Assembly: GCA_003260075.1 (NCBI GenBank)
Contig: QLIY01000163.1
Span: 118,051-182,050, forward strand
DNA: 64,000 nucleotides
Source: Phallusia mammillata
Taxonomy: Eukaryota > Chordata > Ascidiacea > Phlebobranchia > Ascidiidae
Reading direction: 5' to 3'
The stretch's first letter is position 1. Each line of letters starts with the position of its first letter. A model generated the notes under the pieces. The model saw only the letters and a list, made by a program, of their open reading frames with translations, searched no databases and had not been told where the DNA came from. Positions 51,203-62,515 of the stretch are shown here, one piece after another. The position numbers and the translations under genes are program-made.

Positions 51203-51299
51203 AGCATTTTATTAGCCTTTTGCAATTAAAACTAATTTAAGGAACTTGAACTCGTTTTGAAACGTATCTCTGTTGATTCAACTTGACGAAAACCACAAC
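51203..51299 (+). promoter_or_regulatory. Splice acceptor upstream of the G alpha start
   Basis: TTATGTGTTTTCAG ends at 51204, leaving 95 nt to the ATG. Either the end of a 5' UTR intron or a trans-splice acceptor. Confidence 0.45.
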
Positions 51300-52373
51300 A
51301 TGGGATGTGCAAGTTCAACTGGTTCTGCTCATCCAGAAGCAGTAAGCAGGTCAAAAATGATTGACAGGACCATCAAGGAAGATGCGAAACACAGCGACAA
51401 GGAGGTCAAGCTCCTTTTGTTGGGAGCGGGAGAATCGGGCAAAAGCACCATTGCCAAACAGATGAAAATCCTGTACAAAGATGGTTATACAGACAAGGAA
51501 AGATTTAACTACAAACACGTCGTGTATGCTAATGTCGTACAGTCCATGTTGGCAATCGTAAAAGCCATGCCATCGTTGCAAGTGGAGTTCGATAATGAAT
51601 CAAGTCTCGCGGACTCAAAGAAGATTTTAACCGCGAGCCAAACACTGAATGACTTTGAGCTTTCTGGTGACATTGGTAAGGCCTTAAGTCGCTTATGGTC
51701 CGACAATGGTGTGAGGGACGCTTTCGGACGCTCAAGCGAGTACCAGCTTAACGACTCAGCCGAGTACTATTTTGACTCGCTAGATCGACTCTGCAAATCT
51801 GATTACTCGCCAACGGACCAAGACGTCTTGAGAACGCGAGTAAAAACGACTGGAATCACTGAAACCAGCTTCAACTACAAGAACCTTGATTTCCGACTGA
51901 TTGACGTTGGAGGTCAAAGGTCAGAGCGCAAAAAGTGGATTCACTGCTTTGAAGATGTAACTTCAATCATCTTTTGCGTTGCCTTGTCCGCCTACGACAT
52001 GCTCCTTGCCGAAGATGAGGAAACTAACCGTATGCATGAGAGTATGAAGCTGTTTGACTCCATCTGCAACAACACGTGGTTTCGCTCCACCTCCATGATC
52101 CTCTTCCTCAACAAGACTGACATCTTCAAGAGGAAAATTGGCACTTCTCCTCTTTCAATCTGCTTTCCCAAATACACCGGCGAAAACACCTTTGACCAAG
52201 CGGCCACCTACATTCAGTTGCAGTTTGAAAACCTCAACCGGCACCAGGACAAAATGATCTACACCCACTTTACTTGCGCAACAGACACTACCAATGTACA
52301 ATTCGTATTTGATGCCGTATCTGATGTCATCCTCACAAAGGTGCTGGGTGACCTCGGCCTAATGACCGAGTAA
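51300..52373 (+). CDS. Heterotrimeric G protein alpha subunit, Gi/o class, intronless
   Basis: 357 aa. Membrane-attached GTPase that relays signals from 7TM receptors. The start is the ATG at 51300: the frame is open from 51273 without an ATG, and MGCASS provides the myristoylated Gly2 and palmitoylated Cys3. G1 [10 protein letters not shown]2 arginine in [10 protein letters not shown]3 [12 protein letters not shown] with the catalytic Gln, G4 NKTD (usually NKKD), G5 TCATDTTN: all GTPase residues present. [14 protein letters not shown] and [17 protein letters not shown] place it in the Gi/o/t group. The C-terminus reads [10 protein letters not shown]: the Cys four residues from the end of Gi/o (pertussis ADP-ribosylation site) is Leu, and two residues are added. 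No introns in the coding region, unlike typical metazoan Gi genes, suggesting a retrocopy that stayed intact. An ascidian-specific divergent G alpha has been described in Ciona; whether this is the same gene is unknown. Confidence 0.95.
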   Translation: MGCASSTGSAHPEAVSRSKMIDRTIKEDAKHSDKEVKLLLLGAGESGKSTIAKQMKILYKDGYTDKERFNYKHVVYANVVQSMLAIVKAMPSLQVEFDNESSLADSKKILTASQTLNDFELSGDIGKALSRLWSDNGVRDAFGRSSEYQLNDSAEYYFDSLDRLCKSDYSPTDQDVLRTRVKTTGITETSFNYKNLDFRLIDVGGQRSERKKWIHCFEDVTSIIFCVALSAYDMLLAEDEETNRMHESMKLFDSICNNTWFRSTSMILFLNKTDIFKRKIGTSPLSICFPKYTGENTFDQAATYIQLQFENLNRHQDKMIYTHFTCATDTTNVQFVFDAVSDVILTKVLGDLGLMTE

Positions 52374-52940
52374 CGTCACTGATTGATGATGACGTCAGCA
52401 CCTAAGCGTGTTCAAACCATACATGCCACGTGAGCGTGTCCAAGCGTGTAACGGAGTGGCGAAACCGGGAAAGTCCCTAGTTTCAAACATCACACAAACA
52501 GATTAACAAAACTTTTAAGCAGGGCGTGGCAGAAAGCACCTAAACAAAAATCTGTATGATTCGGTTGTGGGGTGTGTATAACGGTGAGCAAAGTTAAAGT
52601 TATGACAGGTTGTGGGCACCATCTTCCAAAAACCCTTAAAGTCATTTTTCGAAACAAAATCAAACAGTTTATAAACCTAAACAGTCCTATGGGAGGAGTT
52701 TTTTTCCAGGTTCCTGTTACCAACGTTCTGTTGTTTTGTTTTTCGTATTGGCTTACAACTTTCACCAACATTTGCTTTGGCCTGAATTGGCTGTTGCGGC
52801 AAATTTCATTTCATGCCTATTGTTTCACAACTTTTGTATTGATATCGACGTATACATTGTGTTCACTTCTATCATTGACAATATATTGTTGAACTGCAAA
52901 AGGTGTGTATGCGTGAACTTAGCAATGTTTAGACTTAGAG

Positions 52941-53157
52941 CAGTGGTTCTTAACCTTTTTTCCTTGCTGCACCCCTTTCAAATCACCAACCAATTTTCGC
53001 ACCCCCTTTCAAATCACTAACCAATTTTCGCTCCCCCTTCTGTAATTGCCTAAATAGAATAGACCTAACCAACCTTAATGATTCAGCATCCCCGCACCCC
53101 CTAGGAACAGTTCTCGCACCCCTTGGGGGTGCGTGCACCCCAGGTTAAGAACCCCTG
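52941..53157. mobile_element. hAT-type MITE with TSD ACTTAGAG
   Basis: Termini CAGTGGTTCTTAACC and GGTTAAGAACCCCTG; exact ACTTAGAG at 52933-52940 and 53158-53165. Interior has repeated GCACCCC/CGCACCCC motifs. 217 bp. Confidence 0.9.
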
Positions 53158-53172
53158 ACTTAGAGTATAGAG

Positions 53173-53657
53173 CAGGGGTAACCAAACTACGGCCCGCGGA
53201 CCGGATCCGGCCCTCGAGGTCATTCCATCCGGCTCGCGACCCCATTTTTGGTTTGCTATTGATAACGTTGTAACATTCAAAAATTAATTTACATCTTACG
53301 AGAGTTTTCCTGTCGCGACATGATATTACCCAGTTTCATATTATTACGACGCCCTGAATTGATTCAAAACTTGTTTGTTACGTCACAGTCAAGACTACAA
53401 GTGTTAATTATGCGCAAACAATTGCCTTCTTTTGTTGCTTGTGACGTAATAAACAAGTATTGTTCGTATGATGAGACTAACTATACAGTTTAACAGTCGC
53501 ATCACCGCATTTTAAATAGGATTGTAGAAAGGCCATATCTTGGGCCCCTATTAAAATCGCTTCGGAAAGACGGCGCTAGGGCATGTAAACTATGTGGCCC
53601 GCGCAAATTATTATTAAATTTATCCGGCCCGCATCAAAAAAAGTTTGGTGACCCCTG
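53173..53657. mobile_element. hAT-type MITE with TSD GTATAGAG
   Basis: Termini CAGGGGTAACCAAACT and AGTTTGGTGACCCCTG; exact GTATAGAG at 53165-53172 and 53658-53665; sub-terminal GGCCCGC. 485 bp. Its left target duplication shares one base with the right duplication of the preceding element. Confidence 0.92.
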
Positions 53658-53947
53658 GTATAGAGTAGGCTATTGGCTATTAAAGAAAGTCTTTTCTGCT
53701 GGCAAGAATTTGTTAATTCATTTTGAAACACAGTTCGAAGAAAAATTATTCTTGGTTACGCCTACCATACGTCCTCTTTTTGGAGGACATGTACTCCTTT
53801 TTAACAAACCAAGTTGTCCTCAAATGTCCTCCTTTTTAAGGAATTTCTGATTCAAAATACATATGTGACAATTATGCCTTTGAAAACAGCCAAATATAAA
53901 TCTTCAGCTTATTTATTAAAGAATACAGGTTTTCCTTTTTTTAAATA

Positions 53948-54424
53948 CAGTCAAACTTCGATACTATGCCACCTTGCTATTATGCCACCCTCGCTACTAT
54001 ACCACTTTTGATCGTCACCAACGAAATTCAATAGAAAATATATTTACTATGCCACCCCTTACCCTTGATACTATGACACATGAGAGTACAGTATTGCTGT
54101 ATTAACGGTCTGGTTATGGATTGAAAAATTGAGCCTTCTGACAACGTTCGGTTTGAGCTCATGTTAAAACAGAGAAAACACGAAAAACAAATCGTTGAAT
54201 AAACAAACATGGTCATGTTAAGAGGTTTCACGCTTTGCAGCGAGTTATGTAAACGCCGTTCAGATCAGATCTTGTTTGATCTACGATCTATCCGTATTTT
54301 TGTTATAAATTATACTGTATACTGTAATAAATTATAATCGTACAACACAACGTGGCATTACAGTAGGCTATGTTTAAAAACAACCCTCGCTATTTAATGC
54401 TGTGGTGTGATAAACGTTAAACTG
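53948..54424. mobile_element. pogo/Tc1-like MITE with TA target site
   Basis: Begins CAGTCAAACTTCGATACTAT and ends with the degenerate inverse GATAAACGTTAAACTG, flanked by TA on both sides. It lies inside a larger candidate element with ends near 53761 (CCTACCATAC) and 54549 (ATGGTAGG), flanked by ATTCTTGGTTA-like repeats. No transposase. Confidence 0.5.
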
Positions 54425-54960
54425 TATCCAAACTATTGTATACCGTTTAATTTCTGAAGCTTTTCTTTTTTGGGGAGCCTTAAATTATTTTTTCATGTTC
54501 TTTTCAACAATGTCTCCTCCTTTTTGGGGATGGAAATATGGTAGGCCTATTCTTGGTTATATGCTGTGGTTTGAACTCTGTCGGGTTTGACTTTTTTAAA
54601 CCTTCCATATGTTCTACACTATTTATGGTAACCGTTTTACGAATTGGCATATATATTGCCTAATAAATCATTATTATTCAACGCATATATAGCTTACCTT
54701 GCTCAACAATTGTACGATTTTAATGCGGGGATATGGTATCTACTATTTAAAAAATAAGACGGCGAGCCACACACCTTCCAATAACGCAAGTTATGTCTAC
54801 TTTGCTGCGTATTAAACATACACTACTGCCAAGGTTGTAGAAAAAAAGCATCGGGTTTAGTGTAGGGTTGTCATATTTTATGATACACAATCCCTGACAA
54901 AATTTACCTCAGTTGCGTTAACCCAGTAGTACTCAAACTTTTTCGTTCATTTCTCTAAAC

Positions 54961-55756
54961 CAGTGCTCCGCAACCTTTTTTCACTCACGTCGCACCATAC
55001 AAGCTTTAAATGTTTGGCGGCACACCCAATTTTTCGAAAGACTAAAAGAAGCATTAAGCCAGCGGTCTTAAACTTTTTGAGGGCCAAAAACATTAGTAAA
55101 GGGCCGTAATGTTGGAACTTTTTGGTAAAAGTAATATGAACAAAAATGTTATGTATTTAAAAATGTCGTGCGTTGATGCCATATCATGTACATAAAACAT
55201 TTGTATTGCAATAAATAAGAAACAGATATAGAGTGTAGCAAACTGAAAAAACAAGTGCAATAAACCACTATGTGTGAAACAATGGCGTACAATGACGAAA
55301 AAATTTTTTCCGCAACAATTGGAATTGCCGATTTTCAACAGGAGGGACCAGCCTATTTCCATCATACGATTAAAACGTCCCATTTATTTCTAGCCATTAC
55401 TAATAAAGAATGATTGTTTCCTAAAATCGGTGGTCTGACAGGGTATTCCACCTAAGGTAACCACCTAAATTTGAAGTTAGTTCGCGGGCCGCACAAAAAC
55501 CCTCTTAGGGCCACACCAGGCCGCGTGTTTTGAGACCCCTGCATTAAGCCAGTATAAAGTATATTATGACGTAATAAAACATGAATGTGTAGTGAGTAGT
55601 GTAGCTTTAATTTTGTGGTGTGAACTGTATCTTTTGCTACAATGATAAAATACACAAAAACAGATGTTAAACAAAAAGTTACGGTTTTGCGGCGGCACAC
55701 CCAGCATCGTCTTGCGGCACACCAGTGTGCCGCGGCACACCGGTTGCGGAGCACTG
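54961..55756. mobile_element. Middle hAT-type element with TSD CTCTAAAC
   Basis: Termini CAGTGCTCCGCAACC and GGTTGCGGAGCACTG, perfect inverted repeats; exact CTCTAAAC at 54953-54960 and 55757-55764. GGCGGCACACCC sub-terminal motif. 796 bp including the nested element. Confidence 0.92.
55060..55541. mobile_element. Inner hAT-type element with TSD CATTAAGC
   Basis: Termini CAGCGGTCTTAAACT and TGTTTTGAGACCCCTG; exact CATTAAGC at 55052-55059 and 55542-55549. GGGCC motifs near both ends. 482 bp. Confidence 0.88.
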
Positions 55757-56205
55757 CTCTAAACGGTCCCATTATTTTCTAAAAGTTGATTGCAGGATTT
55801 TAGCAAGTTATGCAATATTGCGCATAACAATGATCCAAATCTGACATCACAGACAAGACAAAAAACATTACAATTGTGTGCGAACAATTGCATTTTTGTT
55901 AGCAATGGAGACGGTCGATTCTCACTTTCACTTTGATTTAAACTTATTCAGTGGCACAAAAAGACACCAAATAAATATAGAACTTCTTCCACCTTTTCGC
56001 GGTCCCCGCAAAATTGCCTCACCGACTCCTACAGGACCGCAGATCCCAGTTTAAAAACCGCTGCGTTTACCTTTTTGCGTTCCAAACACTTCTATTCCGG
56101 AATAAATTTAGAATATTCGAAAGTTACACGAACAGCGGCACGAGAAAACGTTAGATACGATACTCTGATCCTTGTCAATTAACTTTCTGCGCATACATCA
56201 TATAT

Positions 56206-56640
56206 CAGGGGTCGCCAACCTTCACCACTCTAGTTTTATTTTGTGGTTTTTATAGGAACTGAAGATGCCATTAGGCGAAATATATATTCCAAGATTTTAT
56301 CGACTGATTTCGTTACTTGGAAAATACTTTCCATTCTTAGTTCACCACTCTAAAAAACATTCGAACCATTTTCAAATAGAAAAAAAAAACACTGGGAGCC
56401 ACAAAGACCTTTTTAAATTTTATTGTTGTTGGTTATTTCCTTGTATATTAGGTACACAGTTAAAGCAAATGAAATTTCCCACGTTCCCACGTAGCATCGA
56501 ATGCTGTGTTTTCTTGAGACGCGGATTTTTCTTTGTGAATTTAACGCTTGTGGTTAGACATCTAGTAACAAATATGTATTGTTACGCGCGCACACACCCT
56601 GCAAAACGAACCAGTAACCTTGTTTGTTAACCTGCGGGCC
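56206..56640. mobile_element. Fragment of a hAT-type element (left end only)
   Basis: Starts CAGGGGTCGCCAACC; CTGGGAGCCACAAAGACC and GCGGGCCGCC motifs inside resemble related elements, but no matching right terminus was found. Confidence 0.5.
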
Positions 56641-56903
56641 GCCAGTTTACCTCTTTACGTTTCATGGCATGGACGCGGTTGTAGCTAACTACTAGAAACT
56701 TTCTTCGTTGGTACATTAATTTCATAATATACATATTTTTTCTTAAATTCCTGACTTTTAAGTACATTTTTACATTTCTCCCTGACGCAGATTTAAACAC
56801 TAAATTCCCTGACATGTCAGGGAAAATCCTGACGTATGGCAACCCTANTTGCCGCAAGTTAGCTATCTTGCAAGTTTTTTGTTTGTTTTCAAAACGGCCT
56901 TAA

Positions 56904-56960
56904 GGCGCCGTTGTCGAAAAAATTAAGTTGCGGCAACTTAATTTATTCGACAACGGCGCC
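56904..56960. repeat. 57-bp near-perfect palindrome
   Basis: GGCGCCGTTGTCGAA (56904-56918) is exactly inverted at 56946-56960, and the interior AATTAAGTTGC / GCAACTTAATT also pairs. Lies about 60 bp from an N (56847), so a fold-back join is possible. Confidence 0.85.
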
Positions 56961-57456
56961 CCATATTATCTAGGCCAATTTTGGCAAGACCGAGGAGACT
57001 TTATCCGATAGTAACGTGAGAGGTAGCCTACGCAGCACAAAGTTTGTTGAAATAAATTTGGCCTATTTTTGATACCTTTAAAGTCAAAATGCAAAATATG
57101 GTTTCAATAACCGTTTCATGTAATCACGAGGAGGTGACAATTAAACCCGGCATCTTCTCCCCAGTTAAAAAAAAATTATATTTCTATTGCATTGTGCGGT
57201 GACTCAATCGTCACGTGACTTCATCACGGCAATGCAGTGAAAACTGAAAAGTTCTGCTGGTTTTGCAAACAAACTGCAAGTTGCTTTTTTCATTTGAGCA
57301 GCAAACAGGTAAAGTGTTAGTGCATAATTTATACTGTGACTGCACTAATCAAATTTATGTAACAGTTAAAAGTAACAGCTGTTTTAAACGCGGTGTTTGA
57401 CAGATACAAAGAGCTGCTCCGCCATTTTTGAATTGCGTTACACAGGCCACAGTATT

Positions 57457-57483
57457 ATGGCGAATTCAAAGTCTTCCGATTTG
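57457..57483 (+). CDS. CSTF3: CSTF3 exon 1 (start)
   Basis: CSTF3 (CstF-77) is the scaffold subunit of cleavage stimulation factor in pre-mRNA 3'-end processing in the nucleus. ATG at 57457 encodes MANSKSSDL, followed by donor GTAAGC. Phase 0. Upstream sequence (57150-57456) is the likely promoter/5' UTR; it contains GTCACGTGAC near 57211. The start residues are not conserved; assignment rests on the next exons. Confidence 0.75.
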
Positions 57484-57571
57484 GTAAGCTGCTGTTGTAA
57501 GCTGAAACTGATGTTTCAAAATAGACACTGTGATCTGACATATATTGAACTAAATTAAATAATTTATGCAG

Positions 57572-57667
57572 GAAAGTTTACCGGAGAGGATACGCAAAGT
57601 GGAAAGACGTCTTGAGGAAAATGCATATGACATTGATGCTTGGAACACATTGATTCGAGATGCACAG
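57572..57667 (+). CDS. CSTF3: CSTF3 exon 2 (HAT repeat 1)
   Basis: 96 nt; LPERIRKVERRLEENAYDID then AWNTLIRDAQ. Matches human CSTF3 [21 protein letters not shown]. Acceptor tgcag, donor GTATTA; phase 0/0. Confidence 0.95.
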
Positions 57668-58193
57668 GTATTATTAGTATACAAAACTATGCAAACTTTA
57701 TGATTGGTTATAGTTATGTATAATTTGTATTTGTTATAGTCAAAAAACACTGACACTAATATTGAAGTCACTTATACAGTGAATCAGATAACTTGACAAG
57801 ACTATTTATGGTGATACAGATGAATGTTATCAACTTAGCATGCTTGAGATCCAAAAATCTTTAAGAGTTGACGGCTGGATTGGTGTAATGCTTTCATTTT
57901 TCCTAAATTTAGCTGATCTTTTCTGATTGCAACTCCACTCCTAACTGCCAACAGTTAAAATGTAATAGTTTGCCAGAAAATTGTTAATAGTCCACACAGT
58001 TGCAAATTGCAATAGTTGGACACAGTTGTCACATTCCTGTTTACGACTTATGTTGTAGTTTTCAAAACATTTTCTGCTGTATACAACCCTTATGAAATTT
58101 TCCGGCAGTCAACCACAGAAGAAAGATATACAACATAAAACAGACATCAAAAAAGACAAATTTGGTTAATATAAACAGTTCCAATAGTTAGAG

Positions 58194-58475
58194 CAGGGGT
58201 CGGCAACCCCATGCAAGATGGCTTTTCATGACACGCCAACCGATTTGCGTGTTTCTATTGAAGTAACAATTTTACCTTTTACACTACTTGTTTTCAGTTT
58301 TTATCATGCCATTGTCTTAATTTCACCCTTACATGTACAAAACACTGCTTTCTCTTTATGATTGCTATCTGCTGGCACGAACAACTATTATTTAGAAAAA
58401 TGTTGGCATGCGAGATCATTAACACATGGAAATAACAAGTAATTGGCACATGTCGCCTAGAAGGTTGGAGTTTCT
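58194..58475. mobile_element. Degenerate hAT-like element in CSTF3 intron 2
   Basis: Starts CAGGGGTCGGCAACCCC; the right end is decayed (GAAGGTTGGAG near 58461) and no target duplication is visible. Confidence 0.45.
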
Positions 58476-58550
58476 ACTAGCCAGCATCAAGTTAATCAAA
58501 TATTTGTGTAAACACATGATATTTCAGAATATAAATATCATGCTTTTCAG

Positions 58551-58646
58551 ATGCAAAACATTCCCAAAGCAAGGAAAACCTATGAACGATTGATTTCACA
58601 GTTTCCTACTACCGGTCGATATTGGAAGATTTACATTGAGCATGAG
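58551..58646 (+). CDS. CSTF3: CSTF3 exon 3 (HAT repeats 1-2)
   Basis: 96 nt; [20 protein letters not shown] then YWKIYIEHE, matching human [28 protein letters not shown]. Acceptor ttttcag, donor GTTTGT; phase 0/0. The next expected segment (IKAKNYDKVEKLFQRC-like) was not found before the window end, so the gene is partial. Confidence 0.96.
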
Positions 58647-59985
58647 GTTTGTGTTAATCTTTTCATTTTCTTCATTTTTTGAAACCTAACAGTAATGCCA
58701 TAAAACATAAAACTTGTCCTACACCTACAGCTTTCCTGGTTGTTGGCGAAAAAACAGCTATTTACACCAAAGGCACCTTCGGCTGAAAACTGATATTTCA
58801 TGTCTTAACCTCAGGCCCACTGTGATTAAACTGCTTTTAAAAGCCTAAACATTCATTCTATGCAAATTTTACAACAACTTGTGTTTTTTTATTTGATAAG
58901 TGCTTTTTATCACTGTGCCGTACTTTTAAGGTCATGCAAACTGAGTTTGCAGTAAAACCAAATACTCAAAGATATATTAGTCTTTTATTGAGTTGTGTAA
59001 GAGGTGACAAGGGCAGAAAAAGATCTGGATGAGTTTGAGTAAGTTGTTTTTGTCTCTGATAAATTTAAGATGATTTTGATTGTCTTTGGTTAATTTTACT
59101 TTATTATCTTGGGACCAAACATTAACTGAATTTCCCTGCTTCTGGCTTAAACGCATTGAGTTAAAAAAGAAGGATGTAGCAAGCTATACAGTATGTGGTA
59201 TATTGATGTAGCCAATTTGCACACAATGGCTGCAGTTACAGATGCAGGAAGTTACAAAGCAGCCAATCACAATCAAGTGTGAAAGTAAAAAGGGTTGGGA
59301 GGCACAACATAGAATTATTAGCAGTTTCAAGTTATTGTACAAAGTTATCACATGTTGAAATAACTTGTTTTTTCTGCTTATTATCAGTATACTATAGCAT
59401 TTGGGGTTGCCACAATGCATTCACTCATCAGAAGCAACATAGCATTGTACAAAACCAAGTCTTTGAATACACCAATGGAGCCATTGCCTAAAGTGGGATT
59501 TCTCTTTGAGCGCTAAAATATCTTCTTTCACATAAAGTACACTTCTGCTGCAACAGCTTTGAAGTTTATATTTTTTGTCTGTAAATTCTGTTTGTTGCAA
59601 GATTTGCAAACTTTCTGAGAAGATATCTTCATCATATCAAACCAGTCTTCGTGAAGTTTCTTTCTGTTCTAAAAAGCTTTCTTTTTGAATTTTTGTGTTT
59701 GTTTCATTCTATTTCACACAGTCCACAATCCTGTTTTCACTCAAGTTATGTATGATTAGCTAAAAGATTAAGCAGCAAGATAGTTTTATTCAGCTAATTA
59801 TTGATTGGATGCCTTGCAACAAGCTTATTATTGATGTCATGAAAGTACTTTGTGGACACAACACATATGTTCATGATGAACTACACATTTAAATGATACA
59901 TAATTTTTATGCTCTGGCTGGGGATCAACCAACATAAATGAAAATTGTAGGTGTCAAGGTAGGAAATATATTGGTACTCTTTTAA

Positions 59986-60281
59986 CACGTTGACCGCCAA
60001 CTATGAGTTACCTCGTAGTTGCCGATCTAGCCAGGCTTGCCAGATACGAGTATACTCGCAGTAGACTTATTCGATTGTAACGCGCCTAAAACGAGCTGGC
60101 GTCTCGAACTAACGTCGTGGATGCGTTTTGGCAACACCGAGACACCCTACACCACCAGGTTACCTACGAGTTAACTCGTAGCATGGCACAAAATATTTTG
60201 ACTTCTTGATTTTAGAAAGACACTAAAACATATTTGGCAAATTTAAGAACAACATAGGAATATCCCTTGGCAGTCAATGTG
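59986..60281. mobile_element. piggyBac-like MITE with TTAA target
   Basis: Termini CACGTTGACCGCCAA and TTGGCAGTCAATGTG, flanked by TTAA (59982-59985 and 60282-60285). TTAA duplication with CACGTTGAC-type ends is characteristic of piggyBac elements. Interior has repeated GAGTTA/CTCGTAG motifs; no transposase. 296 bp. Confidence 0.8.
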
Positions 60282-61382
60282 TTAACTGATTAAGATAAGT
60301 TTAAAACAGTTTCATTTGGTTTAGTACAGCTTTGCCCAATGTGTGTTGTCAGTAGTATTTTTTTAGAGGTAAAGTCAAGTTAATGTCCTGTTTTTCATGA
60401 GACAAAAGTTTGCCAATGTACAGTTAAGTTTCATAAAAAAACACTCATGCTCATTAATGTAAATGTTGAAAATAAATTTGTACCTAAAGCTGTCAAAACA
60501 CTTCATATTTTCAAATCCATGCACTTAAATTACAAAATTCTAAATCAGAGGCCGAAAAAACATTTTTGATCTCAAATGTCGGATTTCATTCTGGTTGTGT
60601 GATGACAATGTGATAATAGTCCACCTGTTTTAGAAAAACCCATCATCTGTCTAACCACTTACCTCCTGATCTGTGCTTTTGTTGAAAACAACAAAAAACT
60701 TGTCAATCAAAAGTTGTGTCAGTTGCTAAAGAACCAGACTTACCTTGCTTTACACAATTCTGTCGAAGTCAACTCATTCATTGATAAACAATTTATTTAG
60801 TTACGGTACCTAGAGCGCTAAACCAGTGAAAATCAAAAATATTGAAGTGTAAAAATTGATTTATGATCGCTTGATTTCGTAGAGTCAGTTTATATTTAAT
60901 CACTTTTTTTTGTGTCTAGTTACTAAACAAGATGGGTTGGGTATATATAGAAGAATATAAATCTTCTGTATGCAAAATCAATGACACATGAAAGTTGTCT
61001 TTGATGTGGTATTTTCCAGACTATGTTAGGTTACTGGGAAGTTCACTGACAAAATTTAACGGACATTGATCCAGCCAAGCAGGTAGAACCATATTGGTCA
61101 CATGACCTGACCAAACAATTTAGGCAGCATTGCCACACCTCTGAAGAACCTGATGGGCTGAACTCATTTGAAGTTCTAGACTTAAGGCAGAAGATGGATT
61201 TCTTAACAACACATCAATTTATGACATGAGGTGCAAAAAGCAGACAGTAGTTTTGACCAAATAAATAAATAAATAAAAGCAAGTATAAAAAACAAAATTG
61301 AGACTGTAACAAAATCAAAACAAACATTTAAAATGTCAGACTTGTTCTTTTATATTATGTAAAAAAAATATACAATTTAGAC

Positions 61383-61674
61383 CAGTGGTTCTCAACTGGT
61401 GGTCCATGGACCACTTTTTGGGTGGTCTACACTCCACAGGACGTCCACTAATTTTTTTGATAAACTAGAGATGATTGCATCTTACATGTTAAAAGAGTAT
61501 CAAAATGTTAGCTGTTAATAATTGACTTCTTGAAATCGGTTTTAAACAATTATGTTTCAAGCCCAAGTAGTAGTTTTGTATGCGTACTTCGATCTTGCTC
61601 AAAAATAAAATGGTCCATGATATTATTTTTACTGGAGTGGTGGTCCACGGCCTGAAACGAGTTGAGAACCACTG
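61383..61674. mobile_element. hAT-type MITE with TSD ATTTAGAC
   Basis: Termini CAGTGGTTCTCAACT and AGTTGAGAACCACTG, perfect inverted repeats; exact ATTTAGAC at 61375-61382 and 61675-61682; GGTGGTCCA sub-terminal motif at both ends. 292 bp. Confidence 0.93.
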
Positions 61675-62515
61675 ATTTAGACAGTCATTTTAAGTTAAAA
61701 CAACTCAACAACAAAATTTCCTAAAAGCTAAAATCAACATTTTAACAAGTTTTAAATATAGATACAGACTAGTGATTTTATTACTTTTAGGTAGTATCAG
61801 ATGTTTTTGTGATATATTTTTTGCCAACATTAGCAACTTTAAAAGTTAACATGTAAACTGAAAAGAAAGTTTATTGGTCTTATGTGTGTGAGCTTTTAAT
61901 TTGTTTTAACAGACTTACATGACCACTTTACCTTAAATTTTATTTTGATGAATTTAGGTAGTACATAAGGTTTTAGTGGTGCTCCATTAGCTTAGTTTGG
62001 TCCAAACTCCCTGTCCGGTACCCTACTGTGTTGGTGTCCACATGTAGATACAACTTTGGTGCTGTGTATAATACATTTCTAATTTGTATGAAACATTTTA
62101 AGTTGCTGTAATAGTTTAATCATAAGAAAGTTGTTGCAAACACAGAAGTTAATTTTTTTTTGCTTGAAACTGATTTATTTTAATTGTCTGCACCCAGCAA
62201 TAGCAAATTTAAACTTTTTTCTTGTGTCATAATGTGAATTTTTTGTTGCACTTTGGAAGTTAAATACACATCGCTGAGTTCTTGTTGTTTCACCACTACT
62301 GGATGCTTTGAAAGCAAATATGTGGGACTTTTGCATTTTGGACACCACTGACTTTTAGTCAAGAAAATACCCAGCGTTCCATAAAACAGCTGAAATTATT
62401 AATTATGAACTGGACACATTTTGATTTTTTGTCTTCTGTAAGATTATCCATGCACTTTTGGCATAAATACTTTAATGAATGTTGATAATCCTTCTACAGG
62501 TGGTACATGTGCTGT

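Larger units (their letters stand above)
54924..56063. mobile_element. Outer hAT-like element of a three-level nest
   Basis: Termini CAGTAGTACTCAAACT and AGTTTAAAAACCGCTG; flanks CGTTAACC / CGTTTACC (one mismatch). Contains 54961-55756, which contains 55060-55541. Confidence 0.7.

Noticed and set aside
56265-56630. 121-aa ORF
   Set aside because: Lies inside a fragment of a hAT-type element, unusual composition, no domain; no sign of a transposase.
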